The position numbers and the translations under genes were made by a program. Positions 33,462 to 41,419 of a stretch of DNA of 48,817 nt are shown one piece after another. The stretch's first letter is position 1, and each line of letters begins with the position of its first letter. Origin of the DNA: Clostridia bacterium (lineage in GTDB: Bacteria > Bacillota > Clostridia > Oscillospirales > Acutalibacteraceae); contig JAFVID010000098.1 of assembly GCA_017474205.1 (NCBI GenBank), positions 1 to 48,817 of the forward strand, in the 5' to 3' direction. A model generated the notes under the pieces. It did no database searches and was not told the DNA's origin. It was given only the letters and a program-made list of their open reading frames with translations.

Positions 33462-33935
33462 TTAACCACCTGCACGAGCCGTTTTAAGGGCACGGTCAAT
33501 ATTTCTTTCTGCATCCCGTTTAGCAGCGGTCTCACGTTTGTCATAGAGCTTCTTACCACGACAAATACCGACCTCAACCTTAACCCTTGAACCCTTAAAA
33601 TAAAGGGTGGTGGGAATAAGTGTAACGCCCTGTTGCTTGGTTAAAGAGAATAAACGAATAATCTCTTTTTTATGCATAAGCAAGCGACGCTCACGATAGG
33701 CATCCTTGTTGAAAATATTGCCCTTCTCATAAGGGGATATGTGCATACCTCTAACAAATATTTCCCCGTTATCAATAGAACACCAAGCATCCTTAAGGTT
33801 TACGCCACCGTTGCGAATTGATTTAACCTCGGTGCCAAAGAGTTCAATACCTGCTTCAATTCTATCCTCAACGAAGTAATCGTGAAACGCTTTTTTGTTT
33901 TTAGTTATAATTTTTACGCCTTTTGTTTCAGCCAT
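33462..33935 (-). CDS. smpB: SsrA-binding protein (trans-translation)
   Basis: 157 residues. SmpB carries tmRNA to stalled ribosomes. The family pattern is clear: [18 protein letters not shown] at the start, [30 protein letters not shown], and the basic C-terminal tail [20 protein letters not shown]. It lies 15 bases after polA and 5 bases before the phosphopantetheinyl transferase. No ssrA tmRNA gene was seen in the window. Confidence 0.97.
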   Translation of the reverse strand: MAETKGVKIITKNKKAFHDYFVEDRIEAGIELFGTEVKSIRNGGVNLKDAWCSIDNGEIFVRGMHISPYEKGNIFNKDAYRERRLLMHKKEIIRLFSLTKQQGVTLIPTTLYFKGSRVKVEVGICRGKKLYDKRETAAKRDAERNIDRALKTARAGG

Positions 33936-33950
33936 AATGTAATCCTTTCG

Positions 33951-36509
33951 CTATTTGGTATCAAACCAACTGTTGCCCGATGAAATATCTACCGTCAGCG
34001 GTACCGACATTTTAACCGCATTTTCCATCTCGTTTTTAAGAATTTCTTCCGCCTTTTCTCTTTCCTCAATTGGTGCCTCAATAATAAGTTCGTCGTGCAC
34101 CTGAAGAATAAGTTTTGCCTTCATATTTGCATCTTTAAGGGCCTTGTAAACGTTTACCATAGCAATTTTAATAATATCTGCAGCGGTGCCTTGAATGGGC
34201 ATATTACGGGCGATTCTTTCAGCCCCCGCCCTCACCATAGCGTTAGATGCGGTAATTTCAGGAAGATTTCTCCGTCTGCCGAAAAGGGTAGAAACGTATC
34301 CTGATTGTTTAGCGTCGGATACAGTGTTATCCATAAACTTTGCAACACCGCTATAGGTTTTAAGATATCCGTCAATATATTTCTTTGCCTCGCCAAAACC
34401 TATTCCTAAATCGTTGGCTAAAGAATAAGCACCAATGCCGTAAACAATGCCAAAATTAACCGCCTTTGCACGGGAACGCATAAGAGGGGTAACGAGTTCA
34501 GGATGCATATTAAACACCTTTGCAGCGGTGGCGGTGTGAATATCTTCACCAGATAAAAATGCATCTATCATATTGCCATCTTCTGCCATGTGAGCAAGTA
34601 CGCGAAGTTCAATCTGAGAATAGTCGGCATCCACAAGAACACAACCCTCTTTTGCAATAAAGAAACGACGAAGTTCTTTGCCAAGTTCGCGTCTTACGGG
34701 GATATTTTGTAAATTAGGTTCGGATGATGAAATTCGCCCCGTTCTTGTTTCGGTTTGATTAAGGGTGGAATGAATTCTACCATCCCCACCAATAACGTTA
34801 AGAAGCCCATCTGCATAGGTGGATTTAAGTTTAGCAAGGGTGCGGTATTCAAGCAAAAGTGAAACGGCAGGATGCTCATTCTTCAGTTTTTCAAGCACCT
34901 CGGCATTGGTAGAAAAACCGCTTTTAGTCTTCTTAACGGGGGTAAGACCCAGTTTCATAAATAATGCTTCACTTAATTGTTTAGGAGAGTTAAGATTAAA
35001 CTCATATCCCACCAAATCATATATTTCTTTTTCAATGAGATCAATGTCTTTACCAAGTTTTTCACCAAAGTTTTTAAGCCCCGCAGCATCCACAAGAAAA
35101 CCCTCGGTTTCCATAGACGCAAGAACCTTTGCAAGGGGCATTTCTATGGTGTTAAATAACTCGGTTTGTCCGTCAGCATCCATTTTTGATGATAATTTAT
35201 CACAAAGCAAAGGCATAACGCCTACCAAAGATGCGTCGGATAAATAATGTTCGGGACAATCCTTAATTTCGGGCAAAACCACACCGTATTCTGCCATAAG
35301 ACGGGAAAGAGAATAGTCGGTGGCGGAGGGGTTAATTAGATAAGCCGCAAGCATAACGTCAAAGGAATTATCTAAAAGATTAAATCCCTGACGATATAAG
35401 TTTTTGACGTCGAAGGTATAAAGAGGAGCGGTATCAAAAATCTTTTGAATATCTTCATTTTGGATATTTTCAAATAAAGCAACCTTATCGTTAGTATTCA
35501 CAAAAAGGTTAAGGGTGCCAAGGGGAGAAGGTTCAACAAGGGCAAAGATTTTATTTTCCGAAACGGTGCTTAAATCGGGATTAAAAATAAAATCAAGAAC
35601 AGGAGCAGGGGAGGTAACCTCTTCTGCAACCGCACTTTGTGCATCAAGTCCTAAACGCTCAATAAGTTTGTAAAATTCAAGTTTAACCAAAATAGAGGTA
35701 AGGGATGTAGTATCTCTTTTCTTGTCAAGATATACCTGTAAATCGGTTTCAACGGGAGCATCGCAACATATTCTACCAAGATCCAAACTCAAAAAGGCGG
35801 ATTCTTTACCTGCGCTTAGTTTGTTTCTAAGATTTTCAGTAACGGGTAAGGACTCTAAATTATCATAAATATTCTTAATGTTTTCGTGTTTTTGAATAAG
35901 GTCAAGAGCGGTTTTTTGACCAATACCCGCCACGCCTGGGATATTGTCGGAGGTATCTCCCATAAGTGCTTTAACGTCAATAAGTTGAGGGGGAGTAATA
36001 CCGTATTCTTCCTTAATTTTATCCACATTATATTCGGTGAGTATAGGTTGTCCACCCTTTGTGGCGGCAAGAAGTACAGATGTATTGTTAGAAACAAGTT
36101 GTAAACTGTCGCGGTCACCGGTGGCGATGTAGCAGTAATCGCCCTTTTTGGCACAAATCTTTGCAAGGGTACCTAAAATATCATCCGCCTCAAATCCCTC
36201 TTTCTCACAAACGGTAACGCCATAGTTGGAAAGAAGTTCTTTAAGATATGGAAATTGTTCCGCAAGTTCAGGAGGCATAGGTTTTCGACCTGCTTTGTAG
36301 TCGGTGAACATTTTATGACGGAAGGTGGGTGCTTTAAGGTCAAAAGCGGCAACAATAGCGTCGGGAGATACAGCGTTTTCTAACTTGTTCAGAATATTCA
36401 TAAACCCGAAAATAGCATTAGTGTTAAGCCCCTCTTTGGTAGTGAGAGGTCTAATGCCATAAAATGCACGGTTGATAATACTGTTTCCGTCTAAACACAG
36501 CAGTTTCAT
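33951..36509 (-). CDS. polA: DNA polymerase I
   Basis: 852 residues. The N-terminal 5' nuclease domain (LLCLDGNSIINRAFYGIRP, EADDILGTLA, GVAGIGQKTA) spans about 1-290. The middle exonuclease-like domain lacks the DTE-type acidic residues of an active 3'-5' proofreading site, as in Bacillus Pol I. The polymerase domain has motif A DADYSQIELRVLAH, motif B RSRAKAVNFGIVYG, and motif C LQVHDELIIE. ATG 36509 is used, since AAGGTGG lies upstream; a start 8 residues earlier is possible but lacks this site. It heads a polA-smpB-transferase unit. Confidence 0.96.
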   Translation of the reverse strand: MKLLCLDGNSIINRAFYGIRPLTTKEGLNTNAIFGFMNILNKLENAVSPDAIVAAFDLKAPTFRHKMFTDYKAGRKPMPPELAEQFPYLKELLSNYGVTVCEKEGFEADDILGTLAKICAKKGDYCYIATGDRDSLQLVSNNTSVLLAATKGGQPILTEYNVDKIKEEYGITPPQLIDVKALMGDTSDNIPGVAGIGQKTALDLIQKHENIKNIYDNLESLPVTENLRNKLSAGKESAFLSLDLGRICCDAPVETDLQVYLDKKRDTTSLTSILVKLEFYKLIERLGLDAQSAVAEEVTSPAPVLDFIFNPDLSTVSENKIFALVEPSPLGTLNLFVNTNDKVALFENIQNEDIQKIFDTAPLYTFDVKNLYRQGFNLLDNSFDVMLAAYLINPSATDYSLSRLMAEYGVVLPEIKDCPEHYLSDASLVGVMPLLCDKLSSKMDADGQTELFNTIEMPLAKVLASMETEGFLVDAAGLKNFGEKLGKDIDLIEKEIYDLVGYEFNLNSPKQLSEALFMKLGLTPVKKTKSGFSTNAEVLEKLKNEHPAVSLLLEYRTLAKLKSTYADGLLNVIGGDGRIHSTLNQTETRTGRISSSEPNLQNIPVRRELGKELRRFFIAKEGCVLVDADYSQIELRVLAHMAEDGNMIDAFLSGEDIHTATAAKVFNMHPELVTPLMRSRAKAVNFGIVYGIGAYSLANDLGIGFGEAKKYIDGYLKTYSGVAKFMDNTVSDAKQSGYVSTLFGRRRNLPEITASNAMVRAGAERIARNMPIQGTAADIIKIAMVNVYKALKDANMKAKLILQVHDELIIEAPIEEREKAEEILKNEMENAVKMSVPLTVDISSGNSWFDTK

Positions 36510-36544
36510 AATTTGTGCCACCTTAAAAAACAAAATATATATTC

Positions 36545-36573
36545 ATTTTACCATATTTTGATCCTTTTGTATA
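36545..36573 (-). promoter_or_regulatory. promoter of polA
   Basis: On the minus strand TATACA, 17 bases, TAAAAT (36550-36545), with an extended -10 TGG. It lies about 36 bases upstream of the polA ATG. Confidence 0.6.
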
Positions 36574-36595
36574 TAAGATTTTTTGACAAATTTTG

Positions 36596-36623
36596 TTGAT
36601 TTTTCAAAAAATAATGATAGAAT
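36596..36623 (+). promoter_or_regulatory. promoter of dusB
   Basis: TTGATT (36596-36601), 16 bases, TAGAAT (36618-36623), with TGA just ahead of the -10. It diverges from the polA promoter, the two -35 boxes lying 22 bases apart. Confidence 0.6.
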
Positions 36624-36657
36624 AAATAAGACCTATGGTAATTTAAGTGGTGATAAA

Positions 36658-37629
36658 ATGTTTATTGGAAATCTCGAAATAAAAGGCAAAGTAGCCCTCG
36701 CTCCTATGGCGGGGGTTGCTGACCGTGCCATGAGAGAGATTTGCATAAGAAACGGCGCCGCCTTTGCGGTGGGTGAACTATGCTCCGCCAAAGGAATAAC
36801 CATGGGCGATAAAAAGAGCGAAGAATATCTTAAAATATCCGATTTAGAACGCCCAATGGCGTCTCAACTTTTTGGTGATGATCCTCTCGTTATGGCGAAA
36901 GCGGCGGTCAAAGCGTTAGAATACAAGCCCGATTTTATCGATATAAATATGGGGTGCCCCGCCCCAAAGGTTGCCAAAAGCGGTGGGGGTAGTGCTCTTT
37001 TAGATAATCTCCCCTTAGCAGGAGAAATAGTAAAAGCGGTGGTAAATGCGGTGGATGTACCCGTAACCGCAAAGATTCGCATTGGTCGTGATGATGACCA
37101 TATTGTGGCGGTTGAACTCGCTAAAATAATTGAAGATGCAGGGGCATCTATGATAACCGTCCACGGTAGAACACGTGCTCAACAGTATGCGCCCTTTGTA
37201 AAACTTGAACCTATTGCCGACGTTAAAAGGGCGGTGTCTATCCCCGTTGTTGGTAACGGCGACGTGGTGGATGGCAAATCCGCCGAGAATATGATCAAAG
37301 TAACGGGATGCGATATGGTTATGGTGGGTAGAGCCGCTATGGGTACACCTTGGATATTCTCTCAAATAAATGCATATCTCAAAGACGGAACAATCCTACC
37401 CGATCCTACCGTTGAGGAAAAGATGAACTATCTTTTAGAGCAGGGCAAACTCGTGTGTGAATATAAGCCCGAAAAAATTGCCATGCTTCAAATGAGAAAA
37501 CACGCTTCTTGGTATATTAAGGGATACAAAGGTGCGGCAAAACTTCGTGAAAAGTGTGCCAATCTTGTGTCACTTGACGGACTAAAGGAATTGGTAGATG
37601 AGGTATTACATCAATCCACAATGGAATAA
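36658..37629 (+). CDS. dusB: tRNA-dihydrouridine synthase, DusB-type
   Basis: 323 residues. A flavoenzyme that reduces uridine in the tRNA D-loop. FMN-barrel signs: KVALAPMAGVADRAMREIC, QLFGDDP, DINMGCPAPKVAKSGGGSAL with the catalytic Cys, ITVHGRTRAQQY, and PVVGNGDVVDG, followed by a helical C-terminal domain. ATG 36658 fits the family start (MFIGNLEIKGKVALAPM); the upstream ATG in frame is in the promoter. It is alone on this strand; the thiT promoter follows 20 bases after its stop. Confidence 0.94.
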   Translation: MFIGNLEIKGKVALAPMAGVADRAMREICIRNGAAFAVGELCSAKGITMGDKKSEEYLKISDLERPMASQLFGDDPLVMAKAAVKALEYKPDFIDINMGCPAPKVAKSGGGSALLDNLPLAGEIVKAVVNAVDVPVTAKIRIGRDDDHIVAVELAKIIEDAGASMITVHGRTRAQQYAPFVKLEPIADVKRAVSIPVVGNGDVVDGKSAENMIKVTGCDMVMVGRAAMGTPWIFSQINAYLKDGTILPDPTVEEKMNYLLEQGKLVCEYKPEKIAMLQMRKHASWYIKGYKGAAKLREKCANLVSLDGLKELVDEVLHQSTME

Positions 37630-37648
37630 TATTTTTTCAAAATTCCCC

Positions 37649-37677
37649 TTGACAAAGTAAACTTTCGGGGGTATAAT
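37649..37677 (+). promoter_or_regulatory. consensus promoter of the TPP riboswitch-thiT unit
   Basis: TTGACA (37649-37654), 17 bases, TATAAT (37672-37677): both hexamers are consensus at optimal spacing, just upstream of the riboswitch. Confidence 0.88.
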
Positions 37678-37710
37678 GCAGAAAAACCGACGAAATAGTC
37701 GGAAAATATC

Positions 37711-37800
37711 AACAAGGGGTGCTGCTTTGCGGCTGAGATCGAACTTTAAGTTCGGGACCCTCGAACCTGTACGGATAATGCCGGCGTAGGAAATGGTTGT
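37711..37800 (+). promoter_or_regulatory. TPP (THI-box) riboswitch
   Basis: The conserved TPP aptamer is complete: AAGGGGTGCTGC at the 5' side, GGCTGAGATCG, GGGACCCTCGAACCTGT, and GGATAATGCCGGCGTAGGAA. A terminator hairpin follows at 37817-37841, so binding of thiamine pyrophosphate should shut off thiT by early termination. Confidence 0.97.
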
Positions 37801-37816
37801 ATCGTTATATACATTT

Positions 37817-37856
37817 CGCCCTGCGGTATTTCCGCAGGGCGTTTCTTGTTTTTTGT
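37817..37856 (+). terminator. terminator of the TPP riboswitch expression platform
   Basis: CGCCCTGCGG (37817-37826) and CCGCAGGGCG (37832-37841) form a perfect 10-bp stem with a TATTT loop, followed by TTTCTTGTTTTTTG. Confidence 0.92.
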
Positions 37857-37868
37857 GTGGAGTTTATG

Positions 37869-37903
37869 ACCTTTGCAAATGAGTTCGAATAGTTTGTAAA
37901 GGT
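37869..37903 (+). other. inverted repeat in the thiT leader after the riboswitch
   Basis: ACCTTTGCAAA (37869-37879) and TTTGTAAAGGT (37893-37903) can pair over 11 bp with one G-U. No T-run follows, so it is not a terminator. It lies in the 137 bases between the riboswitch terminator and the thiT ATG; I see nothing else there except the ribosome binding site. Confidence 0.5.
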
Positions 37904-37993
37904 AATTTCACCAAATATCCGCGGAACATCCTGTGTAAAGACGCGACCTAACTTATTTTGGCGTATTCTGATATTTTTATTGGAGTGTGTAAA

Positions 37994-38596
37994 ATGGAAA
38001 AAATCAAAAACAAATCAAAAATCTTCAAAATTGCATTTTGCGGAATAATGATTGCCCTATCTTTAACCCTTTCGGTAACCACAAGATTTTGGCAAATGCC
38101 TTTAGGTGGAGACGTTAACCTTTGCGCAATGCTTCCCGTAATGTTGATTGGATATTACCTCGGTACAAAATACGGTTTAATTGCCTGTTTTGCCTATTCT
38201 TTACTTGAAATGTTACTTAGCATCGGCAGTGTTCTTTCTTGGGGACTCACCCCCACAGTAGTAGTTGCAACGGTGTTCATTGACTACATCTTTGCCTATA
38301 CTTCTTTGGGACTTTCGGGACTTCTTCGTGATATCCTTTCAAAGAAAAAGCCCCTTTCTAAAGGAATGGACTTTACCACCTTTGTTTTGGGTATGGTAAT
38401 TGCCACCTTCACCCGCTTTGTGCTTCACTTTATTTCGGGTGTTGTTCTTTTCGATACCTGGGCAACATTTGAACCCGTATGGCTTTATTCTATCGCCTAC
38501 AACGGCGGATATATGCTTCCCAACCTTATTCTTTGTATTGTTGGTGGATGCATTATCTACGCCCCCCTTACAAAGGCAGTTAAGAAGATGTTTTAA
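37994..38596 (+). CDS. thiT: thiamine-specific ECF transporter S component
   Basis: 200 residues with six hydrophobic segments. ThiT (YuaJ) binds thiamine and works with a shared ECF energising module, which is not in the window. Family signs are IAFCGIMIALSLTLSV with the small-residue helix that contacts EcfT, FIDYIFAYTSLGLSGL, FTRFVLHFISGVVLF, and YSIAYNGGYMLPNLIL. ATG 37994 has GGAG 8 bases upstream. The TPP riboswitch fits this role well. Its stop abuts the stop of a convergent small gene. Confidence 0.94.
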   Translation: MEKIKNKSKIFKIAFCGIMIALSLTLSVTTRFWQMPLGGDVNLCAMLPVMLIGYYLGTKYGLIACFAYSLLEMLLSIGSVLSWGLTPTVVVATVFIDYIFAYTSLGLSGLLRDILSKKKPLSKGMDFTTFVLGMVIATFTRFVLHFISGVVLFDTWATFEPVWLYSIAYNGGYMLPNLILCIVGGCIIYAPLTKAVKKMF

Positions 38597-38887
38597 TCAC
38601 ATTAAAACATAAAGCATAGCAAGTATTAAAAAAGGGTCGGTCTCTTCACTTGATAGCATAAGCAGTATTGCGGCAATCAGGGTGGTATCTTGCTCTTTAA
38701 GTAACGATTTAACGTTGATTAAATCGAGAATATTTCTCTTTTCATTAGATACATTGACTTTGGGCGAAACAACGGGCTCGGAAGACGTACCTTCCACCCT
38801 ACGTTTCGCCCTTTCTTGCATTTCAAGGACTCGTTTGGTGGCATCCTGTTGCATCTTCATAATATCATTTTGAGAATAATTTGCCAC
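38597..38887 (-). CDS. small protein of unknown function, hydrophobic C-terminus
   Basis: 96 residues, family not recognised. The N-terminal half is hydrophilic and helical (NDIMKMQQDATKRVLEMQERAKRR); the last 30 residues are hydrophobic (TLIAAILLMLSSEE, FLILAMLYVLM), suggesting membrane association or a buried helical pair. The start is GTG at 38887, immediately after the TAA of the upstream gene, with GGGGGGAT 8 bases ahead. It is the last of three small genes transcribed together, and its end abuts thiT head-on. Confidence 0.75.
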   Translation of the reverse strand: MANYSQNDIMKMQQDATKRVLEMQERAKRRVEGTSSEPVVSPKVNVSNEKRNILDLINVKSLLKEQDTTLIAAILLMLSSEETDPFLILAMLYVLM

Positions 38888-39253
38888 TTAAATCCCCCCA
38901 AATATATTTAATTCTTTAAGCATAGGTAAAAGGGAGATAAGTCGAAGTATTTTCACCGCATCATCCACCCGTTTTTGCCTTTTTTCAGATAAATGGGGTT
39001 TAAGCGATACAAGCAAATTTACTCGTTGGTCGGACACGTTATTTTTAAGTGCCCCCACGATTTTCATAATACCTGCGATATCATCGGGGGATACGTCCCC
39101 TAAAAATGAGGTTGGATTTTGGGGTGGGGGAGGAGCGGAAGATAACCCTGTCTCACCACCAAACAAATTATTTGCCATACTTTTTAATTTTTCCATTTCC
39201 TGAGGATTGTTAAGTATCCCCGAAAGCATAGAAGAAAGGTCGGCATCCATCAT
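38888..39253 (-). CDS. small protein of unknown function
   Basis: 121 residues, family not recognised. It starts with a helical segment (MLSGILNNPQEMEKLKSMANNLFGG), then a Pro-rich linker (APPPPQNP), then a C-terminal helical part (SEKRQKRVDDAVKILRLISLLPMLKEL) ending FGGI. Two adjacent ATGs (39253, 39250) fit the ribosome binding site GGGGTGAT. It is tightly coupled to the downstream 96-residue gene (stop and start adjacent). No signal peptide is seen. Confidence 0.75.
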   Translation of the reverse strand: MMDADLSSMLSGILNNPQEMEKLKSMANNLFGGETGLSSAPPPPQNPTSFLGDVSPDDIAGIMKIVGALKNNVSDQRVNLLVSLKPHLSEKRQKRVDDAVKILRLISLLPMLKELNIFGGI

Positions 39254-39291
39254 CCATCACCCCTTGAAAAATCTAATACAAAATGATATAA

Positions 39292-39537
39292 TCAACCCAT
39301 AAGTTTCTTAAACAATGCCTTGGCTTGAGGCGTAGAAAGCATCTGTTTTAGTTTTTGTTCGTCGTTAAGAATTTCGTTAAGTTGTCGTGATTTTTCGGGG
39401 GATAAATTATCGGTAAAATTCTTAAAATTTCCCGAATCAATAGCCCTCTTTACCCTTTCCTCGTCGGCACCGAGACTAATAGATGCCTGTTTAATCAACT
39501 TTTCCTTATCGAAATTATTTTGATTATTACCTGCCAT
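39292..39537 (-). CDS. small protein of unknown function
   Basis: 81 residues, hydrophilic and predicted helical by eye (FDKEKLIKQASISLG, ADEERVKRAIDSGNF, LSTPQAKALFKKLMG), with no membrane segment; family not recognised. ATG 39537 is preferred, with AAAGGA at 9 bases; ATG 39546 lies within that site. It is the first of the three-gene minus-strand unit and diverges from the phosphodiesterase gene. Confidence 0.75.
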   Translation of the reverse strand: MAGNNQNNFDKEKLIKQASISLGADEERVKRAIDSGNFKNFTDNLSPEKSRQLNEILNDEQKLKQMLSTPQAKALFKKLMG

Positions 39538-39589
39538 AAAAATCATCCTTTCAAAAAAAATATATGAAAATAAAAAGTGAGATATTACA

Positions 39590-40063
39590 ATGAAACTGTT
39601 AGTCCTATCCGACTCCCACGGAGATATTCATTCCCTCGAAAAGGTTATAGAAATGCACAATGATGCTAACGCTATCCTCTTTTTAGGTGATGGTGAAAGA
39701 GATTTTTCAAAATTAGATATAGAAATAAAACCTTCCCTATACATAGTATCGGGAAACTGTGACTTTTGTTCCTTTGAACCGACGGTGAGGATGTTAAATC
39801 TCGGCGGTAAAAAGATAATGATGACCCACGGCCACGAATATAAGGTGAAATATAGTCCCGAATATCTGATAAACAACGCCAAAGAAAAAGGAATAGATAT
39901 AGTCCTCTACGGACATACCCACACCCCCGATACACGATATGGAGATATAAACGTTATGAACCCCGGCTCCCTTTCACGCCACGGCGGAAGCGGTAGCACC
40001 TATGGACTCATCGACATAACCGAAAAGGGAGAAATCTTTCTTAATGTGGCGAAACTGAAATAG
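39590..40063 (+). CDS. YfcE/MJ0936-type metallophosphoesterase
   Basis: 157 residues with the full calcineurin-like metal-site set: LSDSHGD, LFLGDGERD, SGNCDFC, MTHGHEYK, and YGHTHTP, then NPGSLSRHGG. Such small enzymes hydrolyse phosphodiesters with Mn or similar ions; the natural substrate is unknown. The ribosome binding site is weak (GAGATAT). It is divergent from the three small genes and not obviously linked to the dockerin genes that follow after 174 bases. Confidence 0.9.
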   Translation: MKLLVLSDSHGDIHSLEKVIEMHNDANAILFLGDGERDFSKLDIEIKPSLYIVSGNCDFCSFEPTVRMLNLGGKKIMMTHGHEYKVKYSPEYLINNAKEKGIDIVLYGHTHTPDTRYGDINVMNPGSLSRHGGSGSTYGLIDITEKGEIFLNVAKLK

Positions 40064-40142
40064 ATGCACCTTACTACGAATTACATACCAATAACTCCAA
40101 GTAGATATAAATATGCCTCCTTTTGCGTAATAATATAAAAAA

Positions 40143-40175
40143 ACACTTTACTTTCATAGTGAAGTGTGATATAAT
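40143..40175 (+). promoter_or_regulatory. promoter of the dockerin genes with an inverted repeat in it
   Basis: TTTACT (40147-40152), 17 bases, TATAAT (40170-40175), with extended -10 TGA. An inverted repeat, ACACTTTAC (40143-40151) and GTGAAGTGT (40159-40167), covers the -35 and spacer and may be an operator. On the minus strand it is followed by a T-run, but no minus-strand gene feeds it. The rest of 40064-40237 holds nothing else I recognise. Confidence 0.6.
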
Positions 40176-40237
40176 TGATTGCTACATTATTGACATTTTT
40201 TGAAAAGTGGCATATTTTGGTATTAGGAGGAGATTAT

Positions 40238-41407
40238 ATGTTTGGAAAGACAAAACGGATTTTGGTTCTGTTGATAGTGATGGTGTTAATTTTGCCTATA
40301 TTACCCATCACGATCTCTGCAGAGGTGAACGAAGATTATTCTACTATGGAATGGGATGATTCCAACAGTATATGGGTGGTTTACAAAGATTATATTCCTG
40401 ATGACAATATAGTTTTCACTCCCGATGATTTTCCTCAGGTAGATTGCAAACGAGTTTGTATTGTAGAAAAAAGCACTAAAGATGATGGAAGTATTAATTA
40501 CGTATTGGTGCTTGTTCTAAATGGACAGGGTGAAGAGGCAGTAAAAACCGCTGTTGCGAATGCTAAAGAAAGCGGAGAGTTTCTTAAAGTATTTGAAAAC
40601 GATGAATTTTATTGGAAAATTAAAGAAGAAGTTACTATAAATCACCAAACATACGAAATGAAGGTTGGTGAAAAGGTTGAAATAAAAGTAACCGGTGGGA
40701 AAAGTGATCATTATTTTGGAAGAAAAGTTGGCGTTGAGTTTACTATATTGCCTTCAATGATGGGCGTTAATACAATAACAAAAGATGTATTTTCAAAATA
40801 TGGTGTAGAACATTTTTGGCCTAAATCCTATGTATCTAAATGGGACTGTTATGAATTTGTAACAGATAACTTTGCATTAGAAGGAACCAAAAGCGAGGTT
40901 AATCAGTATTTGGCGGTTGTTGAAAGCGGAGACCAAGCAATAGAAATTGCAAATGCCTTGGCAAAAGAAAAAGGTTGCGTTAATGTTAATATTGAATTTG
41001 GCGATGCTCCTGTTCCATTAAATGACGTATGGTACAGTTGGAATATTGTAACAGATGAGAGATGGAATGTAGATATTGGTAGAGCACCTTATACTTGTCC
41101 GTCTTTAGAAAGAGATAATGTCAACGTTACAATGTATAGACCTGGTATATATAAGCTTGTAGTGAAAAGAAATAACAATTTTTTACTTGCATATAATGAA
41201 TGTGTTGTTACGGTTTATAGTAATGGTGATGTGGATTCAAATAATACAACCGATTCCACTGATGCATTATTAACGCTTCAAGCTTCAGTAGAAAAAATCG
41301 CCTTAACAGAAAACGAAAAATTGTTTGCCGATATGGATATAGATGGTGTGGTGGATGCTTCTGATGCATTAGCTATTCTTCAATATTCCGTGGGGAAAAC
41401 CATATAA
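40238..41407 (+). CDS. secreted dockerin-type protein of unknown function
   Basis: 389 residues. The N-terminus is a signal peptide (lysine/arginine then RILVLLIVMVLILPILPI, cut probably near ISAE). Residues about 330-389 are a type I dockerin: two calcium-loop repeats, GDVDSNNTTDSTDALLTLQ and ADMDIDGVVDASDALAILQ. The middle, about 270 residues, is not recognised; it seems to hold two related units each with a Cys-containing strand then a helix (NGQGEEAVKTAVANAKES; ESGDQAIEIANALAKEKG), which could be ferredoxin-like. AGGAGGAG lies ahead of ATG 40238. The next gene, a dockerin cysteine protease, starts 12 bases on, so a partner or inhibitor role is conceivable but unproven. Confidence 0.85.
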   Translation: MFGKTKRILVLLIVMVLILPILPITISAEVNEDYSTMEWDDSNSIWVVYKDYIPDDNIVFTPDDFPQVDCKRVCIVEKSTKDDGSINYVLVLVLNGQGEEAVKTAVANAKESGEFLKVFENDEFYWKIKEEVTINHQTYEMKVGEKVEIKVTGGKSDHYFGRKVGVEFTILPSMMGVNTITKDVFSKYGVEHFWPKSYVSKWDCYEFVTDNFALEGTKSEVNQYLAVVESGDQAIEIANALAKEKGCVNVNIEFGDAPVPLNDVWYSWNIVTDERWNVDIGRAPYTCPSLERDNVNVTMYRPGIYKLVVKRNNNFLLAYNECVVTVYSNGDVDSNNTTDSTDALLTLQASVEKIALTENEKLFADMDIDGVVDASDALAILQYSVGKTI

Positions 41408-41419
41408 GGAGTGTTACAA

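Noticed and set aside
38590..38608. Hairpin GTTTTAAT/ATTAAAAC at the meeting ends of thiT and the small gene
   Set aside because: It is AT-only apart from the closing pair, has a 3-base loop and lies in coding sequence; not convincing as a terminator.
40190..40218. Second promoter-like pair TTGACA-17-TATTTT before the first dockerin gene
   Set aside because: The transcript would start inside the ribosome binding site AGGAGG, so translation would fail; the promoter at 40147-40175 fits better.
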